Source: Paulinella micropora (lineage: Eukaryota > Cercozoa > Imbricatea > Euglyphida > Paulinellidae). From it: DNA of 64,000 nt. Shown here piece by piece: positions 9,001-17,633 of this stretch. The stretch lies in NCBI GenBank assembly GCA_019918135.1, contig WBZZ01003735.1:1-64000 (forward strand), read 5' to 3'. Within the stretch, counting starts at the first letter, position 1. The number at the start of each line of letters is the position of its first letter. The notes beneath the pieces are model-generated. The model saw nothing but the letters and a program-made list of their open reading frames with translations, was not told where the DNA came from and did no database searches. Both the position numbers and the translations under genes were made by a program.

Positions 9001-10317
9001 CAGCCTGAACAGCATGTTGGCGGATCTGCTGGAAGCGGGTGAGCGTCAGGAGAACGCGTGCCAGAAACACTTGAACAATCTGCAAGATGCAAAAAGAAAG
9101 CACGCCCCGCCCGCAAGCGACGAAGAGCATGAGGTCGTGAAAGTTTTTCTGTCACAATTCAGGCGCTTGGGGGGGCACCTCGAGGACCCGCTGTGTATGG
9201 CTTGCGGCTGCACTACACGGCGCTGCACGAACAGGTCAAGCATACTGTCAAAGGTAACGGAATGAGGGAGTCATGGCGGGCGTTTGCTAAATGGTTTCAG
9301 GACAAGCAGTACGGGTCGCAGTATTGCGAGCTCGCCAAGGCGGAACTGCCCCAGAACGCAAAACACACATGTGCGATTAGGGATCTGGCCGCGTACGCCA
9401 CGCGCTGTTATGCCTCACCCACGCGCGCAAACTTAAGGGGCGCCAGGGACGGGGCCCAGCCCTGGAACACGCAACACGTGCCGCTAGCGCACGCTTGCCA
9501 GCTGGAGCTTTTCTACAACGGAGCGCCCTACCCGCCGGAAAACCTCCCGACCCTTTTCTCTTGGCGGGAGGCCAAGAGAGAAGAAAAGGGTCCGGATGCG
9601 GCCTCGCCCTTTGCCTCCAGCTCCGGGGCCGCAGAGCCCCGGGACTGGAAAGCTAAGCCCGTGATGCCAGTCCCCGGTCCGGAGGCCCTGCCCCTAGCTG
9701 AGAGGAGGCACCACTGGTACCGCAAGCTGGCTGGCGTGGGCGTGGGCGTGGGCGCAGCCGTTCAGCCTGAGCCTGAACACGCCCAACAGGCGATGGGTTG
9801 GCTGCGCCAGTACGAGTTAGCATTAGGGGCGCCGTTTGTCTCGCTGCGCAAGGCGTGCCGCGACGTGATGAGCCAGGACCTCTTCAGCAACCTGAAGCAG
9901 CAATCGGACCAGTACGCTTCGCTCTACCTGTCGGGGCTCTCTGTAGCTCGGTGCCTGGTGGCCGACTGCCAGGAAACAATGCTGTTGCCCGCCTCCTACC
10001 TGGCAGGGGAGTACCCCGTGCAGCACCTGTTCTTGCAGCCTTCAACCCCCAAGCTCGATCAAAAGCCCTCCATGTTCGATTCGTTACTCAACTATTGGGA
10101 GAAAGGAGAAGTGCTCATCCCGCAGGGCGAGAAAGTAAAAGAAGACTTTATTTGGGGCAAGCCCGACGGTTACCTACCCTACGTCACCTGCTATCTCTGC
10201 CGCACACATTACCGCAACCCCCAACACCGCCGTGCTCTGCTCACCCAATTCGTTCGCGTCGCTGAGGAGCTTTTGTTCCCCGCCTCTCCCTCCGTCCCTC
10301 CCCCCCCCTTGGGGTGA
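6064..10317 (+). CDS. Very large multi-exon protein (~1,350 residues), unknown
   Basis: Four overlapping open frames (6064-7227, to 8180, to 9265, to 10317) follow one another with no intergenic AT block and each step is a -1 change of frame. Two steps are explained by GT...AG introns at 7993-8069 (77 bases) and 9254-9300 (47 bases, AAG/GTAACG, TTGCTAAA, TTTCAG); the first step (7120-7290) has several possible short introns. All three require a length of 2 modulo 3. I therefore read one gene. The product has a Glu/Asp-rich tract around 7750-7885 (DEEEADEEE repeats), a Cys/His motif near 8765-8870 (CxxPGCRN ... LCDDH), a Cys-rich joint near 9200 and a C-terminal CYLCRTHY motif. No family recognised; the size and position suggest a structural or regulatory protein. 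Start: ATG 6064 in AAGATGG context. Confidence 0.55.
7273..7314. repeat. 11-bp inverted repeat near the first frame change
   Basis: AAGCTCCCCGC (7273-7283) pairs with GCGGGGAGCTT (7304-7314); inside it AGGGC and GCCCT can pair as well. It lies just downstream of the frame change at 7120-7227. Confidence 0.75.
7993..8069 (+). other. Putative spliceosomal intron, 77 bases
   Basis: Begins GTGACT and ends ATCCCCCAG. Its length (2 modulo 3) moves the frame from that of 7143-8180 to that of 8006-9265 exactly. Joined codons give a Cys/Pro/Tyr-containing stretch without a break. No RNA evidence available. Confidence 0.55.
9254..9300 (+). other. Putative spliceosomal intron, 47 bases
   Basis: 5' site AAG/GTAACG, branch-like TTGCTAAA at 9284-9291 and 3' site GGTTTCAG/G. 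Removing it joins the two frames in phase 0. This is the best consensus match in the window. Confidence 0.7.
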
Positions 10318-10457
10318 ACGGGGGGAGGGGGGCCCTTTTTTTCTCCCCTCTCCCCACCCTCCCTCTCTTTCCCCCCCCCCCTGACTAGCTGTAATGTCTG
10401 ATTAATAAAAAATAAAAAAATCCGCCGAGTCCTTCCTTCCGTCCTTCCTTCCCTCCA
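10318..10457. other. C/G-tract spacer with AATAAA 3' end
   Basis: G- and C-homopolymers are followed by TTAATAAAAAATAAAAAAA at 10401-10420, the 3' end of the preceding gene, and a CCTTCCTTCC repeat before the kinase start. Confidence 0.5.
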
Positions 10458-11747
10458 ATGCAACCTCCCGCCCGGACGGTGTACCAAGACGAACAAAGCA
10501 CTAGGGGAATCCTTGACGTTATCGAAGGTTTACCACTGATTGGTCAGGGCACCTTTGGCTTTGTTTTTAAACAAAACAATGGACGCGTGCTAAAGCTGAC
10601 GGGGGATTGCCAGGGCCTGGAGGAAATAGGGTATCGCAGGCTACACAAACTAGGGATCGGTCCTAACCTCTACCTGGTCCAGGTGCTCGATGCCCGCGCC
10701 GCCGCCTCCTGGGCCGAGTCCCTGTCCGCAGTAGCGCGCTGTAAGGGGAAGCGCCCTGTTGCTCTCCCTTGCAGTCCCCGACCTGGGACAGTGGGCGGCG
10801 CGGTGAGGCTTTTGCTCCAAGACAGGGGCTGTACATGCAAGACAGCCGCCGGCTCTGCAGTCCGCGCAAGCGGCCCGGACAGCATGCTCCCCGGGGGGCA
10901 TTGTCTGGTGCTGCTTCACTTGGAGGCCTTCAACTGCGACCTGAGCCTGGTGGAAAGCTCGGTGTCGGTGGAGACGTTTGCCTTCAAGGTTTTAGCCCCG
11001 GTGGCGGCATGTTTGGAACGTCTGGTCATTACGAGTGGCATCTTCCCTTTCGACCAGAAGCCAAACAACGTCCTTTTAAAATTAAAGCAAAGCATCGGCG
11101 GCGCAGGTCTTCTGGTGCAAAAGGTAGTGTTGACCGACCTGGAGGATTCGACTATGTGCCGCGTGAAGTATCCGTGCCAAGCCGTAGCGGATGCGGCGCT
11201 GCTGTACTTTCTCTCTACTTGTAGAGGGAAACTTCCCCGAGCGCTTTGGTACCTTCCGGGCTGGCAGGGCCCGGGCGGGGCCGCTCGCTTCGCCCACGCC
11301 TGGGACGTGCTGCACCTAGAGATCCTGCCGCGGGGTGGCTGGCACTTCTGGACCGTGTATGCAGTAGACGCTTTAGAGTGCGGCTGGGAAGCCTATCTTA
11401 ACAAATTGAAAGAATACGTGGCCGCGGAGTTTGCCAACAGAGCCCCGCCCGACTGTAAGACTTGGCTCCGCACTATGCTGCAACAGCACGTCTGGGGCGA
11501 CCACGACAAAGAAGCGGCACAAAGCCGGGACTTTTGGCGGCCGCTCGCTTGTCTGTGCTTGGACGAGGCTCTGGATAAACACTGTATACTGGATGTTCTC
11601 ATTTTCTGTGCCAAACGCTTTGTAGAACTACAGGTGACGGACTGCTATGCTCTAGTTCAGGGCATCGCCCGTATTTGCTGTGGGGGCTGGACGCAGCTCT
11701 CCGTGTTTTTCATTGCGCCGCTCGTGAAGGACCGCTTTTTGCGGTAG
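10458..11747 (+). CDS. Divergent protein kinase-like protein
   Basis: 429 residues, ATG 10458. A glycine loop GQGTFGFVF (29-37), a candidate ATP-binding Lys in VLKLT (46), a possible Glu in LEEIGYRRL (55-56), then the catalytic-loop counterpart FDQKPNNVLL (198-207), where Asp 199 replaces the HRD Asp and Asn 204 the metal-binding Asn, and LTDLED (225-230), where Asp 227 stands for the DFG Asp. The order fits a eukaryotic-type protein kinase fold. HRD and DFG are both degenerate (no Arg, no Gly), so activity is uncertain, although the catalytic and metal ligands appear retained. The C-terminal 180 residues are poorly conserved in appearance, with several Trp/Cys. Likely role: phosphorylation of viral or host proteins. 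Confidence 0.7.
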   Translation: MQPPARTVYQDEQSTRGILDVIEGLPLIGQGTFGFVFKQNNGRVLKLTGDCQGLEEIGYRRLHKLGIGPNLYLVQVLDARAAASWAESLSAVARCKGKRPVALPCSPRPGTVGGAVRLLLQDRGCTCKTAAGSAVRASGPDSMLPGGHCLVLLHLEAFNCDLSLVESSVSVETFAFKVLAPVAACLERLVITSGIFPFDQKPNNVLLKLKQSIGGAGLLVQKVVLTDLEDSTMCRVKYPCQAVADAALLYFLSTCRGKLPRALWYLPGWQGPGGAARFAHAWDVLHLEILPRGGWHFWTVYAVDALECGWEAYLNKLKEYVAAEFANRAPPDCKTWLRTMLQQHVWGDHDKEAAQSRDFWRPLACLCLDEALDKHCILDVLIFCAKRFVELQVTDCYALVQGIARICCGGWTQLSVFFIAPLVKDRFLR

Positions 11748-11929
11748 TGGTCGCTCCTCGATCAAGAGAGAGCAAACGAGAGAGGGGGGGGGGGCGCCCC
11801 CCCCCTTTGCCCTGTAGGTCGTACCCTGCAGAGCTTGCATGGAACCTATTATCATCTATTAAAAACAAAAACTTTAAAAAGGGAAAGGCCTGCGCGAAAG
11901 TGCAGGGGAGGGGGGGGCGTAAGCCGTCT
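11748..11929. other. Spacer with G/C homopolymer pair and AT block
   Basis: A G8-10 tract meets a C8-9 tract at 11784-11808 and could form a strong hairpin; an AT block with ATTAAAAAC lies at 11857-11880 and serves as 3' end or promoter. Confidence 0.5.
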
Positions 11930-12940
11930 ATGTCCGAACACAAGCCTCAGGCAAAGTCTGGTTGTTTAAAAAGAGTACAAGAAACACGGTGCCTGCAGCA
12001 GCATGTTGTGGGCAAGGTGTGTTTAAGCTGCGGCCGAGTCAGAAAGAGAGTGTGTTTTAGAATAGGCACAGTCTTGCTAGAAAGGACCGAGAGCTCTGGC
12101 GCTGGGGCGGCGGGGGAGGCCGTGGCTCCTTCCGAGCCTGATGCGCACGACGGCTGTCCACTGACACTGTACAGGCTTAGCGAGGTTTTGTCTAGGGCCG
12201 GTGCAATGCTCGAAGAAATTAAGGGGGCACTTGTGGCTGGCGAGGAGGATGAGGCGACCCCCCCTGCCACGCCCGTGCTGGACACTGGCGAGGTGGCTAA
12301 TGCTGCTGCGCAGGGGGGACCGCCCGCGCCTCTTGCGCAGGGGGCACCGCCACCAGACCAGCCCCGAAATCTGTCCCAGAATCTTCAACAGTGGGCTCGC
12401 GGGCTGGATGAGCAACCGCTTAGCGAGGGAATTATGGAACTGCTGACCCTGCTGCACGTGTCGTTGCAGGCTGACCCCGCAAAGCGCGGCAAATTGCGTA
12501 GAGTGCGAGACGCGGTGGCGCCTTGGTTGCTCTATTACGCGGCCAGCCGGAGCTCCAGCCAACAAGCAAACGAGTCACATAAAGAGGACATAAGGGCGGC
12601 GCTGCTATTTTCGCCGTCGACTCTGAAGAAACCCCACACGCAGTTGCCCGAGACGTTACAAGGCCTGCAGCAACTAATCGCAGCCAAGGCTTCCGGTCTG
12701 CCCGGGCCGCCCGAGGCTAAGCAAATTATCAAAACCTGTCGAAAGCTGGGACATTTCACCAGCTCGCTGCCGCTGGCCGAGCCGCAGCTAAAGCTCCGCT
12801 TTAGACTAGCCTTGCTTGCAATCAGGTACTGGCAACTACGCCACCCTCAAGACCCGCGTGCACCAGCGAGCTGGGCAGATACTACTACGCGCGACCGACA
12901 TGTCCAGACTATCTTTGACGCTATCCACCCAGCCCACTAA
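11930..12940 (+). CDS. Hypothetical protein with an N-terminal Cys motif
   Basis: ATG 11930 is chosen because the frame upstream overlaps the kinase end and reads homopolymer. 336 residues. Residues 11-45 contain paired Cys (SGCLKR, TRCLQQ, CLSCGRVRKR), similar to half of a zinc ribbon. A Pro/Ala/Gly linker (residues ~90-145) separates it from a helical C-terminal region (IMELLTLLHVSLQ, LRRVRDAVAPWLL). A zinc ribbon followed by helices would fit a transcription factor, but the similarity is too weak to name one. Ends just before an AATAAA 3' end. Confidence 0.55.
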   Translation: MSEHKPQAKSGCLKRVQETRCLQQHVVGKVCLSCGRVRKRVCFRIGTVLLERTESSGAGAAGEAVAPSEPDAHDGCPLTLYRLSEVLSRAGAMLEEIKGALVAGEEDEATPPATPVLDTGEVANAAAQGGPPAPLAQGAPPPDQPRNLSQNLQQWARGLDEQPLSEGIMELLTLLHVSLQADPAKRGKLRRVRDAVAPWLLYYAASRSSSQQANESHKEDIRAALLFSPSTLKKPHTQLPETLQGLQQLIAAKASGLPGPPEAKQIIKTCRKLGHFTSSLPLAEPQLKLRFRLALLAIRYWQLRHPQDPRAPASWADTTTRDRHVQTIFDAIHPAH

Positions 12941-12988
12941 CTCGGGCTGGAAGGCTCACTCAGAGAACAATACAGCCCGCTAAAAAAT

Positions 12989-13005
12989 GTTTTTAATAAA
13001 AAAAA
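12989..13005 (+). terminator. AATAAA 3' end
   Basis: GTTTTTAATAAAAAAAAG about 45 bases after the stop at 12940. Confidence 0.6.
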
Positions 13006-13236
13006 GAGAAAGATTTGTTCCTTTTTTACCTCTCTTTCTTGCTTGCCACTTTCCCCCCCCCCTCCCTTCCCCCCCCCCCTCCTCTTCCGTCCATTGTCTT
13101 TAAGCGGGAGAGGAGCAGAGGGGAGAGGGGGGGAGTGCCCCGCTATAAGAGCACGCAAAGGCGCTGACAAAAAGAGAGACAGAGGGGGAGACAAAAGACC
13201 AAAACAAAGAGGAAAGAAAAAGCTTGGTTCTAGGAC

Positions 13237-15295
13237 ATGGGCAAAAAACGCCTCCGAGAAACAGCAAGCTCCCCTTCCAGCTCGCATCGGCCAAAAAAGC
13301 ACAGGGCCGGCCGAGCCCAAACTCTGCAGCAGCCCTCCAGCCCGCACCAGCGTTGGGATTTGATCGGGGCAATGTTGGCGGAGCTGGAGCCGGCGGGTGC
13401 GTTGGCGCTGGGGCTGACTTGTCGCGAGGCGGCCAGGACAGTGGCAAAGGCAGCGGCCTCGCGCTTGTTGGGCGAGCTGGTGCAGGCGCTGTGCAGGAAT
13501 GACGCGGAGTGCAGCAGGCCGGTGCGCCCGCGCGACTGGGCCGTTTTGAAAAGCCCTCGCGGAACAGTGGGAGAGCGCCTGCTGCGCTTGCTGCGTGCGC
13601 TGCCGGCTTTCCGCGAAGGTGACGGCCTGCTGTGCGTCGGGCTAGAGCCTGGGGAGTGGCTTTCAATCTGTGTGGACGGTATGGCAAACGGGGCCGCTGA
13701 GGAGTTGGCGCAGCTGTTCCGGACCAGGCTCCTGCCGAGGCTGCGGCGTCACGGTCGCTTTGATTTCACGGGAGAACTGGCGAACAGGAGCACAAGCCTG
13801 CTGCTAAGGCTGCTAGCCCCCCGGGCGACACACCTGCGGTTGAAAGCGGACCCTTTTACCGCAAGCGGCTCCGCGCGGCTGAAGGGGGTGCTGGCCTCAG
13901 CCGGCCAGCTGCAGAGTCTGGACCTGCTGCACAAGCAGGAGCCCGCGCCCGCTTGGCTCCGCATGCTGCCTACGACCCTGCGCGAGCTGACGCTGTACAG
14001 CCAACAGGCGCTGCTCCAACCCACCGACACCTTCCACCCGTGCCTCGGCTGCGATGAATGTCAGTGGGAGCCAGTGGACTTCTGGGTGACGCACCCCGCG
14101 CTGTCTACCTTAGTCTTGCGGAACTACGAGGACACGCCCCCGCAGCTGTTGCGCGGCTCGCCACAGCTGAGACGTCTAGAATTGAAAGGTTGCGCGCTCC
14201 TGTCCTTGCCCGAGACTTGGCGCCCCGACTGTCCAGGGCTCGAGTGCCTCAAGGTTTACAACTGCCGCAGCTATTCGCCCAAGCTGTGGGACGCTGTCCT
14301 GCTGATACTGCAGGTCGCAGCCGCCTCGCTCCAAACAGTTGAGCTCTCCTGCCACGGGGGGCATGAACCACGCTCCCCGGAGCTGCTAGCGGCGCTCGCC
14401 AAGTGCCCCAACCTTACCAGACTAGTGCTGGACCTGGACCTGGAACAGCTGCGCCCCGGCGCCGCGCCCCGACTGACGGCCCCACAGCTGGCTCACCTAG
14501 CAGTGCGCCTTCCCGCCCAGCGCGACGACCCCTACACGTTCGTGTCCGGCCTGCGGCTTCTCGCCCCCCACACGGACTTGCGGTCGCTCGGCCTTATAAT
14601 CCCGCCGACCGGGAGAATCAGCGCGCAAGACGACCCAAGCCTCCTCGCGCCCAACCTAGCCAGGCTCTCCCTGCACTGCGGCTCGGAACTAGACTCCGAC
14701 TTCTTGCTGCCGCTCCTCGCACTGCCCTACTTGCAAGAACTTAACCTCAGGGGCGTGCTGGCCCCCAGCCCGGGAGGAGGCGGGCTCTCCGTATGCTCGC
14801 GCGCAGCCACCTTTTGCAGACACTCCGGTTACAAATCCCGCCCTTCTCCACCATCACTAACCCCCGTGCCCTCCGCGACTGGGAAAGGGTCCTCCGCAAG
14901 GGCTTCCCCGCCCTCACCTCGTTGCTCCTTGCCACAGGCCCCTCTGGAATAGCAAACTTGTCGTCCGGCTCTCGTTCGCTAGCCCGCATCCTCACCGGCA
15001 TCGCCACTCAGCGCCGCCGCAGAAACCTCCCGGCGCTCACCCTCACTTCTAGCAGCCTCTCCGAACTCCTTGACAAGCGCCTCTCCAGACTTCTCGCCCT
15101 CCGCGACTGGTGCCGACTTATTTGCCAACACCAATCCTTCGCCTGTGAGTTCAGTTGGTAGTCAGCCCGTTAGCCACCGCCTTTGTCCAAGCCGCCCTGC
15201 TGCACGCCGATGAGCTTGATGGGCACAGAGCGTTTAAGACCTGGTTGGCATCATCAAGCGATACACCAGCCCCGATCCCGCGACACGCGTCCTGA
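13237..15295 (+). CDS. F-box/LRR-like protein 1 (two putative introns)
   Basis: ATG 13237. The basic N-terminus is followed by a helical segment resembling an F-box (MLAELEPAGALALGLTCREAARTVAKAAA, given here only as positions 47-76 in outline) and then irregular leucine-rich repeats (LRRLELKGC, LRELTLYS, LARLSLHC). The frame stops at 14952, but removing 14755-14819 joins ELNLRG to a further LRR-like stretch (TLRLQIPPF). A second segment at 15145-15191 starts with a perfect GTGAGT and leads to a stop at 15293-15295. With both removed the coding length is an exact multiple of three (648 residues). F-box/LRR proteins typically recruit substrates to SCF ubiquitin ligases; viral copies redirect host degradation. 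Paralogues at 17634, 45082 and 56842. Confidence 0.65.
14755..14819 (+). other. Putative spliceosomal intron, 65 bases
   Basis: GTGCTG at the 5' side and CACCTTTTGCAG/A at the 3' side; phase 0, length 2 modulo 3. Removal joins two LRR-like segments that are in different frames. Confidence 0.65.
15145..15191 (+). other. Putative spliceosomal intron, 47 bases
   Basis: Starts GTGAGT, the strongest 5' site in the window, and ends TTTGTCCAAG; an alternative 3' site at 15173 keeps the same frame. Without splicing the gene ends at TAG 15159-15161. Confidence 0.5.
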
Positions 15296-15465
15296 CAGCC
15301 GAATCACTGGAACGGCTGGCAAAATGTCAACAGAGCATAAGACAGGGGAGCCGACGAAGGGGGGGGGCGCGGGCCGACAAGTTTATTATCATCTTTTCTT
15401 TAAAATTAAAAAAGACTTTTTATTTTTCCTTGTGTACCCTCGTTTCTCTCACAAAACACAGCGAG
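15296..15465. other. Spacer with A/T palindromic 3' end
   Basis: TTTCTTTAAAATTAAAAAAGAC at about 15397-15418 is the 3' end of LRR protein 1 or the promoter of the next gene. The codons between 15250 and 15350 read protein-like in another frame, so the LRR gene might extend by a further exon. Confidence 0.4.
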
Positions 15466-16197
15466 ATGAGTTCGCAGGCGGAGCCCGCCGGCGAATCTAG
15501 TGCGGCCCGCCTTTTCAAGAGCAGGTACGGAGCAGAGGGCATTACGGCCCCCTTGCCCCCCTCGGGCGCAAGGCTGTGCTTACAAGCGAAAGGCCGGCTG
15601 AGCTTGAGCTTGCTCAGCCCGTCTCAGTTTGGGCCAGAGTGGCTTCCCGCCTGCGAACGCTGTTTTACCCTCGGCGAGTGCGCGAGCCTCGCGGAGGCGG
15701 AACCGTGGGCCGATGACGATGGACACTTTAGGCTGTGTGCGCTGCACGCGCGCAGGGTTGAAAGAAAGCGCGAGTACAGGCGCGGCAGGCGCGCGCGTCG
15801 CAGGAAAAGGCGTCGTTTGCGCCATCATCAAGGCGACACAGCTGGGGAGGGGGGGAAGCACCCGGCGCGGCAGGCCTCGCCAGCCATTGCACTGTGGTTC
15901 AAACGTCTAGCCGAGGCGGAGCCCTACGTAGAGCAAAGGGCGGGCATCAAGATGTTGCAGCGTTTTGGTGCAGCTTTCAAGGTCGTGGAGGAACACAAGC
16001 TCGTCTTCCGAGAGTGGAGGGTCGGGCAAGTCACAGATGACCGCGCCGCGTGTGAAGCGTGCTACGAACACGAAAACGTAGCCACGCTAGCGACTGTGCC
16101 CCGGCCCGGCTCCGCCTCGGCCTGGCCGACTCTGTGCGCACGACATGGGGGGGGGAAATTTCTGAAAGGGGGAGGGGGAGGGGGGGGGGAAGTTTGA
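15466..16197 (+). CDS. Cys/His-rich basic protein
   Basis: ATG 15466; 243 residues. An N-terminal half with CERCF, GEC and LCALH suggests one zinc site; a very basic stretch follows (RRGRRARRRKRRR, residues ~110-122), fit for nuclear import or nucleic-acid binding; the C-terminal half (ALWFKRLAEAEPYVEQ, LVFREWRVGQ) ends with CEACYEH and LCARH, a second possible zinc site. The last ~20 residues are poly-Gly read from a G tract and may not be real. A decayed copy of the C-terminal half lies at 28750-28930, which shows the domain is a conserved unit. Function unknown; DNA- or RNA-binding is an inference. Confidence 0.6.
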   Translation: MSSQAEPAGESSAARLFKSRYGAEGITAPLPPSGARLCLQAKGRLSLSLLSPSQFGPEWLPACERCFTLGECASLAEAEPWADDDGHFRLCALHARRVERKREYRRGRRARRRKRRRLRHHQGDTAGEGGKHPARQASPAIALWFKRLAEAEPYVEQRAGIKMLQRFGAAFKVVEEHKLVFREWRVGQVTDDRAACEACYEHENVATLATVPRPGSASAWPTLCARHGGGKFLKGGGGGGGEV

Positions 16198-16223
16198 CTG
16201 CCTTTCGTAAACATGTAAATTTG

Positions 16224-16262
16224 GATCGATTAAAAAAAATTAAACTGAGATTAATAACAATG
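16224..16262. terminator. AT-rich convergent 3' end
   Basis: GATTAAAAAAAATTAAAC and TTAATAAC lie between the stop at 16197 (plus) and the stop at 16287 (minus), so this block serves two convergent genes. Confidence 0.5.
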
Positions 16263-16286
16263 AATTGGCGCAGGATTTTAATGAAA

Positions 16287-17396
16287 TTATTCAGTGCTGG
16301 CGCGGGTTGGTTGTGGATTAAGGATTGTCCGGAGCGCACCCCTAGCGCGGAACCACGTCTCTACGGTGTCGACCGGGGCGGGCTCGCGATGCTTGGTTCT
16401 TTGCTTCAATTTAGGCTGCAGTTCAACGATAAACTCACGGTTAGCCGCGTTTATACCAAAGGCTGCCTGTATATAACTTGCCAGACCTAGCGCCACTTTA
16501 TTAGGCACGCAATTCCGCTCTTGCTGTGTGACCTCGAAATCCAGGGGTGCAAACTCAAAATAGGATTCTTTACCATTCTTAACCAAAATCGGGAGAACAA
16601 CACGCATCGTCATCACGCCCGTCGCGTCGGCCCCCTCGCTCGACCGGGTAAGCACGTAGTTTAGGGGACGATACCTGACCGGTTGTTCTTGCCCTAGCTT
16701 TAACCCCTGTATACTGTCGAAATCCTTCTCATCCGCGCCGTACAGCTTGATTGTCAGACGGGCGTCTTGGGCGCGGCCGCTTCGGTCGTGCTGGTTGAGT
16801 CCTTTGATAGTCATTGGTATCCATTCCGATCCTGTATTTGTAGTAGCAGGATTTTCCAGTGTTTTTGCTGGAGAGCCCTCCGTCGCAAAAATCTGGGTCA
16901 GAACCGCACAGACCTCCACTGCAGGGCGCGTACCCTCTGGCGAGCTTTGGGTTTGATTTAGGGTGGGTCGCAATTCGAGAGTTTGTTGGTATAGACTGCC
17001 ATGAACCTGTGCAGAGAAACCAATCCTCTTGTAAAGTTTTAGACAGCCTCGCCAGACCTGCCGAGAAGGGCAGGCATGCGATTGCCAAAAATACCGGCCA
17101 GTAATGGCCGGGGCATGCTTGAATTTAGACTCAGACTCAGACTGATAATCAGAGCAGAAGTCCCCCAAACACAAGTGGAGATGATCTGCTTTCTGGCTTT
17201 TTTTAAGCACGTAATAAACTTGTTTACTACTTCCTCCATCCGAGGCTGATTCGGGCACATCCTTGTAGAGTGAAGTGTCCTGCCATTGTAACGGTTCTTT
17301 GACTCGGTACAATTCGACTGTGAGGGAAAAGACGTCGTACTTTTCCTCAGACTGTTTCGTGCCCTGCGCGCCCCCCCGCCGGTCGCGTTCTGCCAT
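16287..17396 (-). CDS. Hypothetical protein, 369 residues
   Basis: ATG at 17396 (minus strand). Intact frame of mixed composition with beta-rich looking stretches (FSLTVELYRV, ARLTIKLYGADE, MTMRVVLPILV, ESYFEFAPLDFEV), no membrane segment and no Cys clusters beyond a few. GC content is lower than in the neighbouring genes. A soluble beta-rich protein, perhaps structural, but no family recognised. Confidence 0.6.
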   Translation of the reverse strand: MAERDRRGGAQGTKQSEEKYDVFSLTVELYRVKEPLQWQDTSLYKDVPESASDGGSSKQVYYVLKKSQKADHLHLCLGDFCSDYQSESESKFKHAPAITGRYFWQSHACPSRQVWRGCLKLYKRIGFSAQVHGSLYQQTLELRPTLNQTQSSPEGTRPAVEVCAVLTQIFATEGSPAKTLENPATTNTGSEWIPMTIKGLNQHDRSGRAQDARLTIKLYGADEKDFDSIQGLKLGQEQPVRYRPLNYVLTRSSEGADATGVMTMRVVLPILVKNGKESYFEFAPLDFEVTQQERNCVPNKVALGLASYIQAAFGINAANREFIVELQPKLKQRTKHREPAPVDTVETWFRARGALRTILNPQPTRASTE

Positions 17397-17633
17397 TTGT
17401 ATGTGTAGTTTTAAGGAAAAAAGGCTCTTTGATTTTTTTTCATTGAAGCAGCTCCCCCCCCCTCCCTAGAGAAGGCAAATTCTGCCCCCCCCCCCACCCC
17501 CTCTCCTCTCCCCTTCTCCTTCCCTCGCCCTCCCCCTCCCCATCCTTCTGTTTGTTTTTTGCCGTTGCTAGGCAGTGTATTAATAGCAAGAGATAGGAAC
17601 AGTAGTGGAGCCAGCCAGCACGCCGTCGGGACG
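17397..17633. other. C/T-tract spacer between divergent genes
   Basis: AT-rich at 17410-17440 (TTTTTTTTC, promoter side of the minus gene), then poly-C and CT-rich tracts. No gene seen. Confidence 0.5.

Noticed and set aside
6064-10317. Programmed -1 ribosomal frameshifting at three sites
   Set aside because: All steps are -1, which first suggested frameshifting, but no slippery heptamer with a stem at proper spacing was seen, while at least two steps have good GT...AG introns.
12000-12060. TFIIB-like zinc ribbon in the gene at 11930
   Set aside because: Only one clear Cys pair is present and the helices after it do not show the cyclin-fold repeats, so the name was not given.
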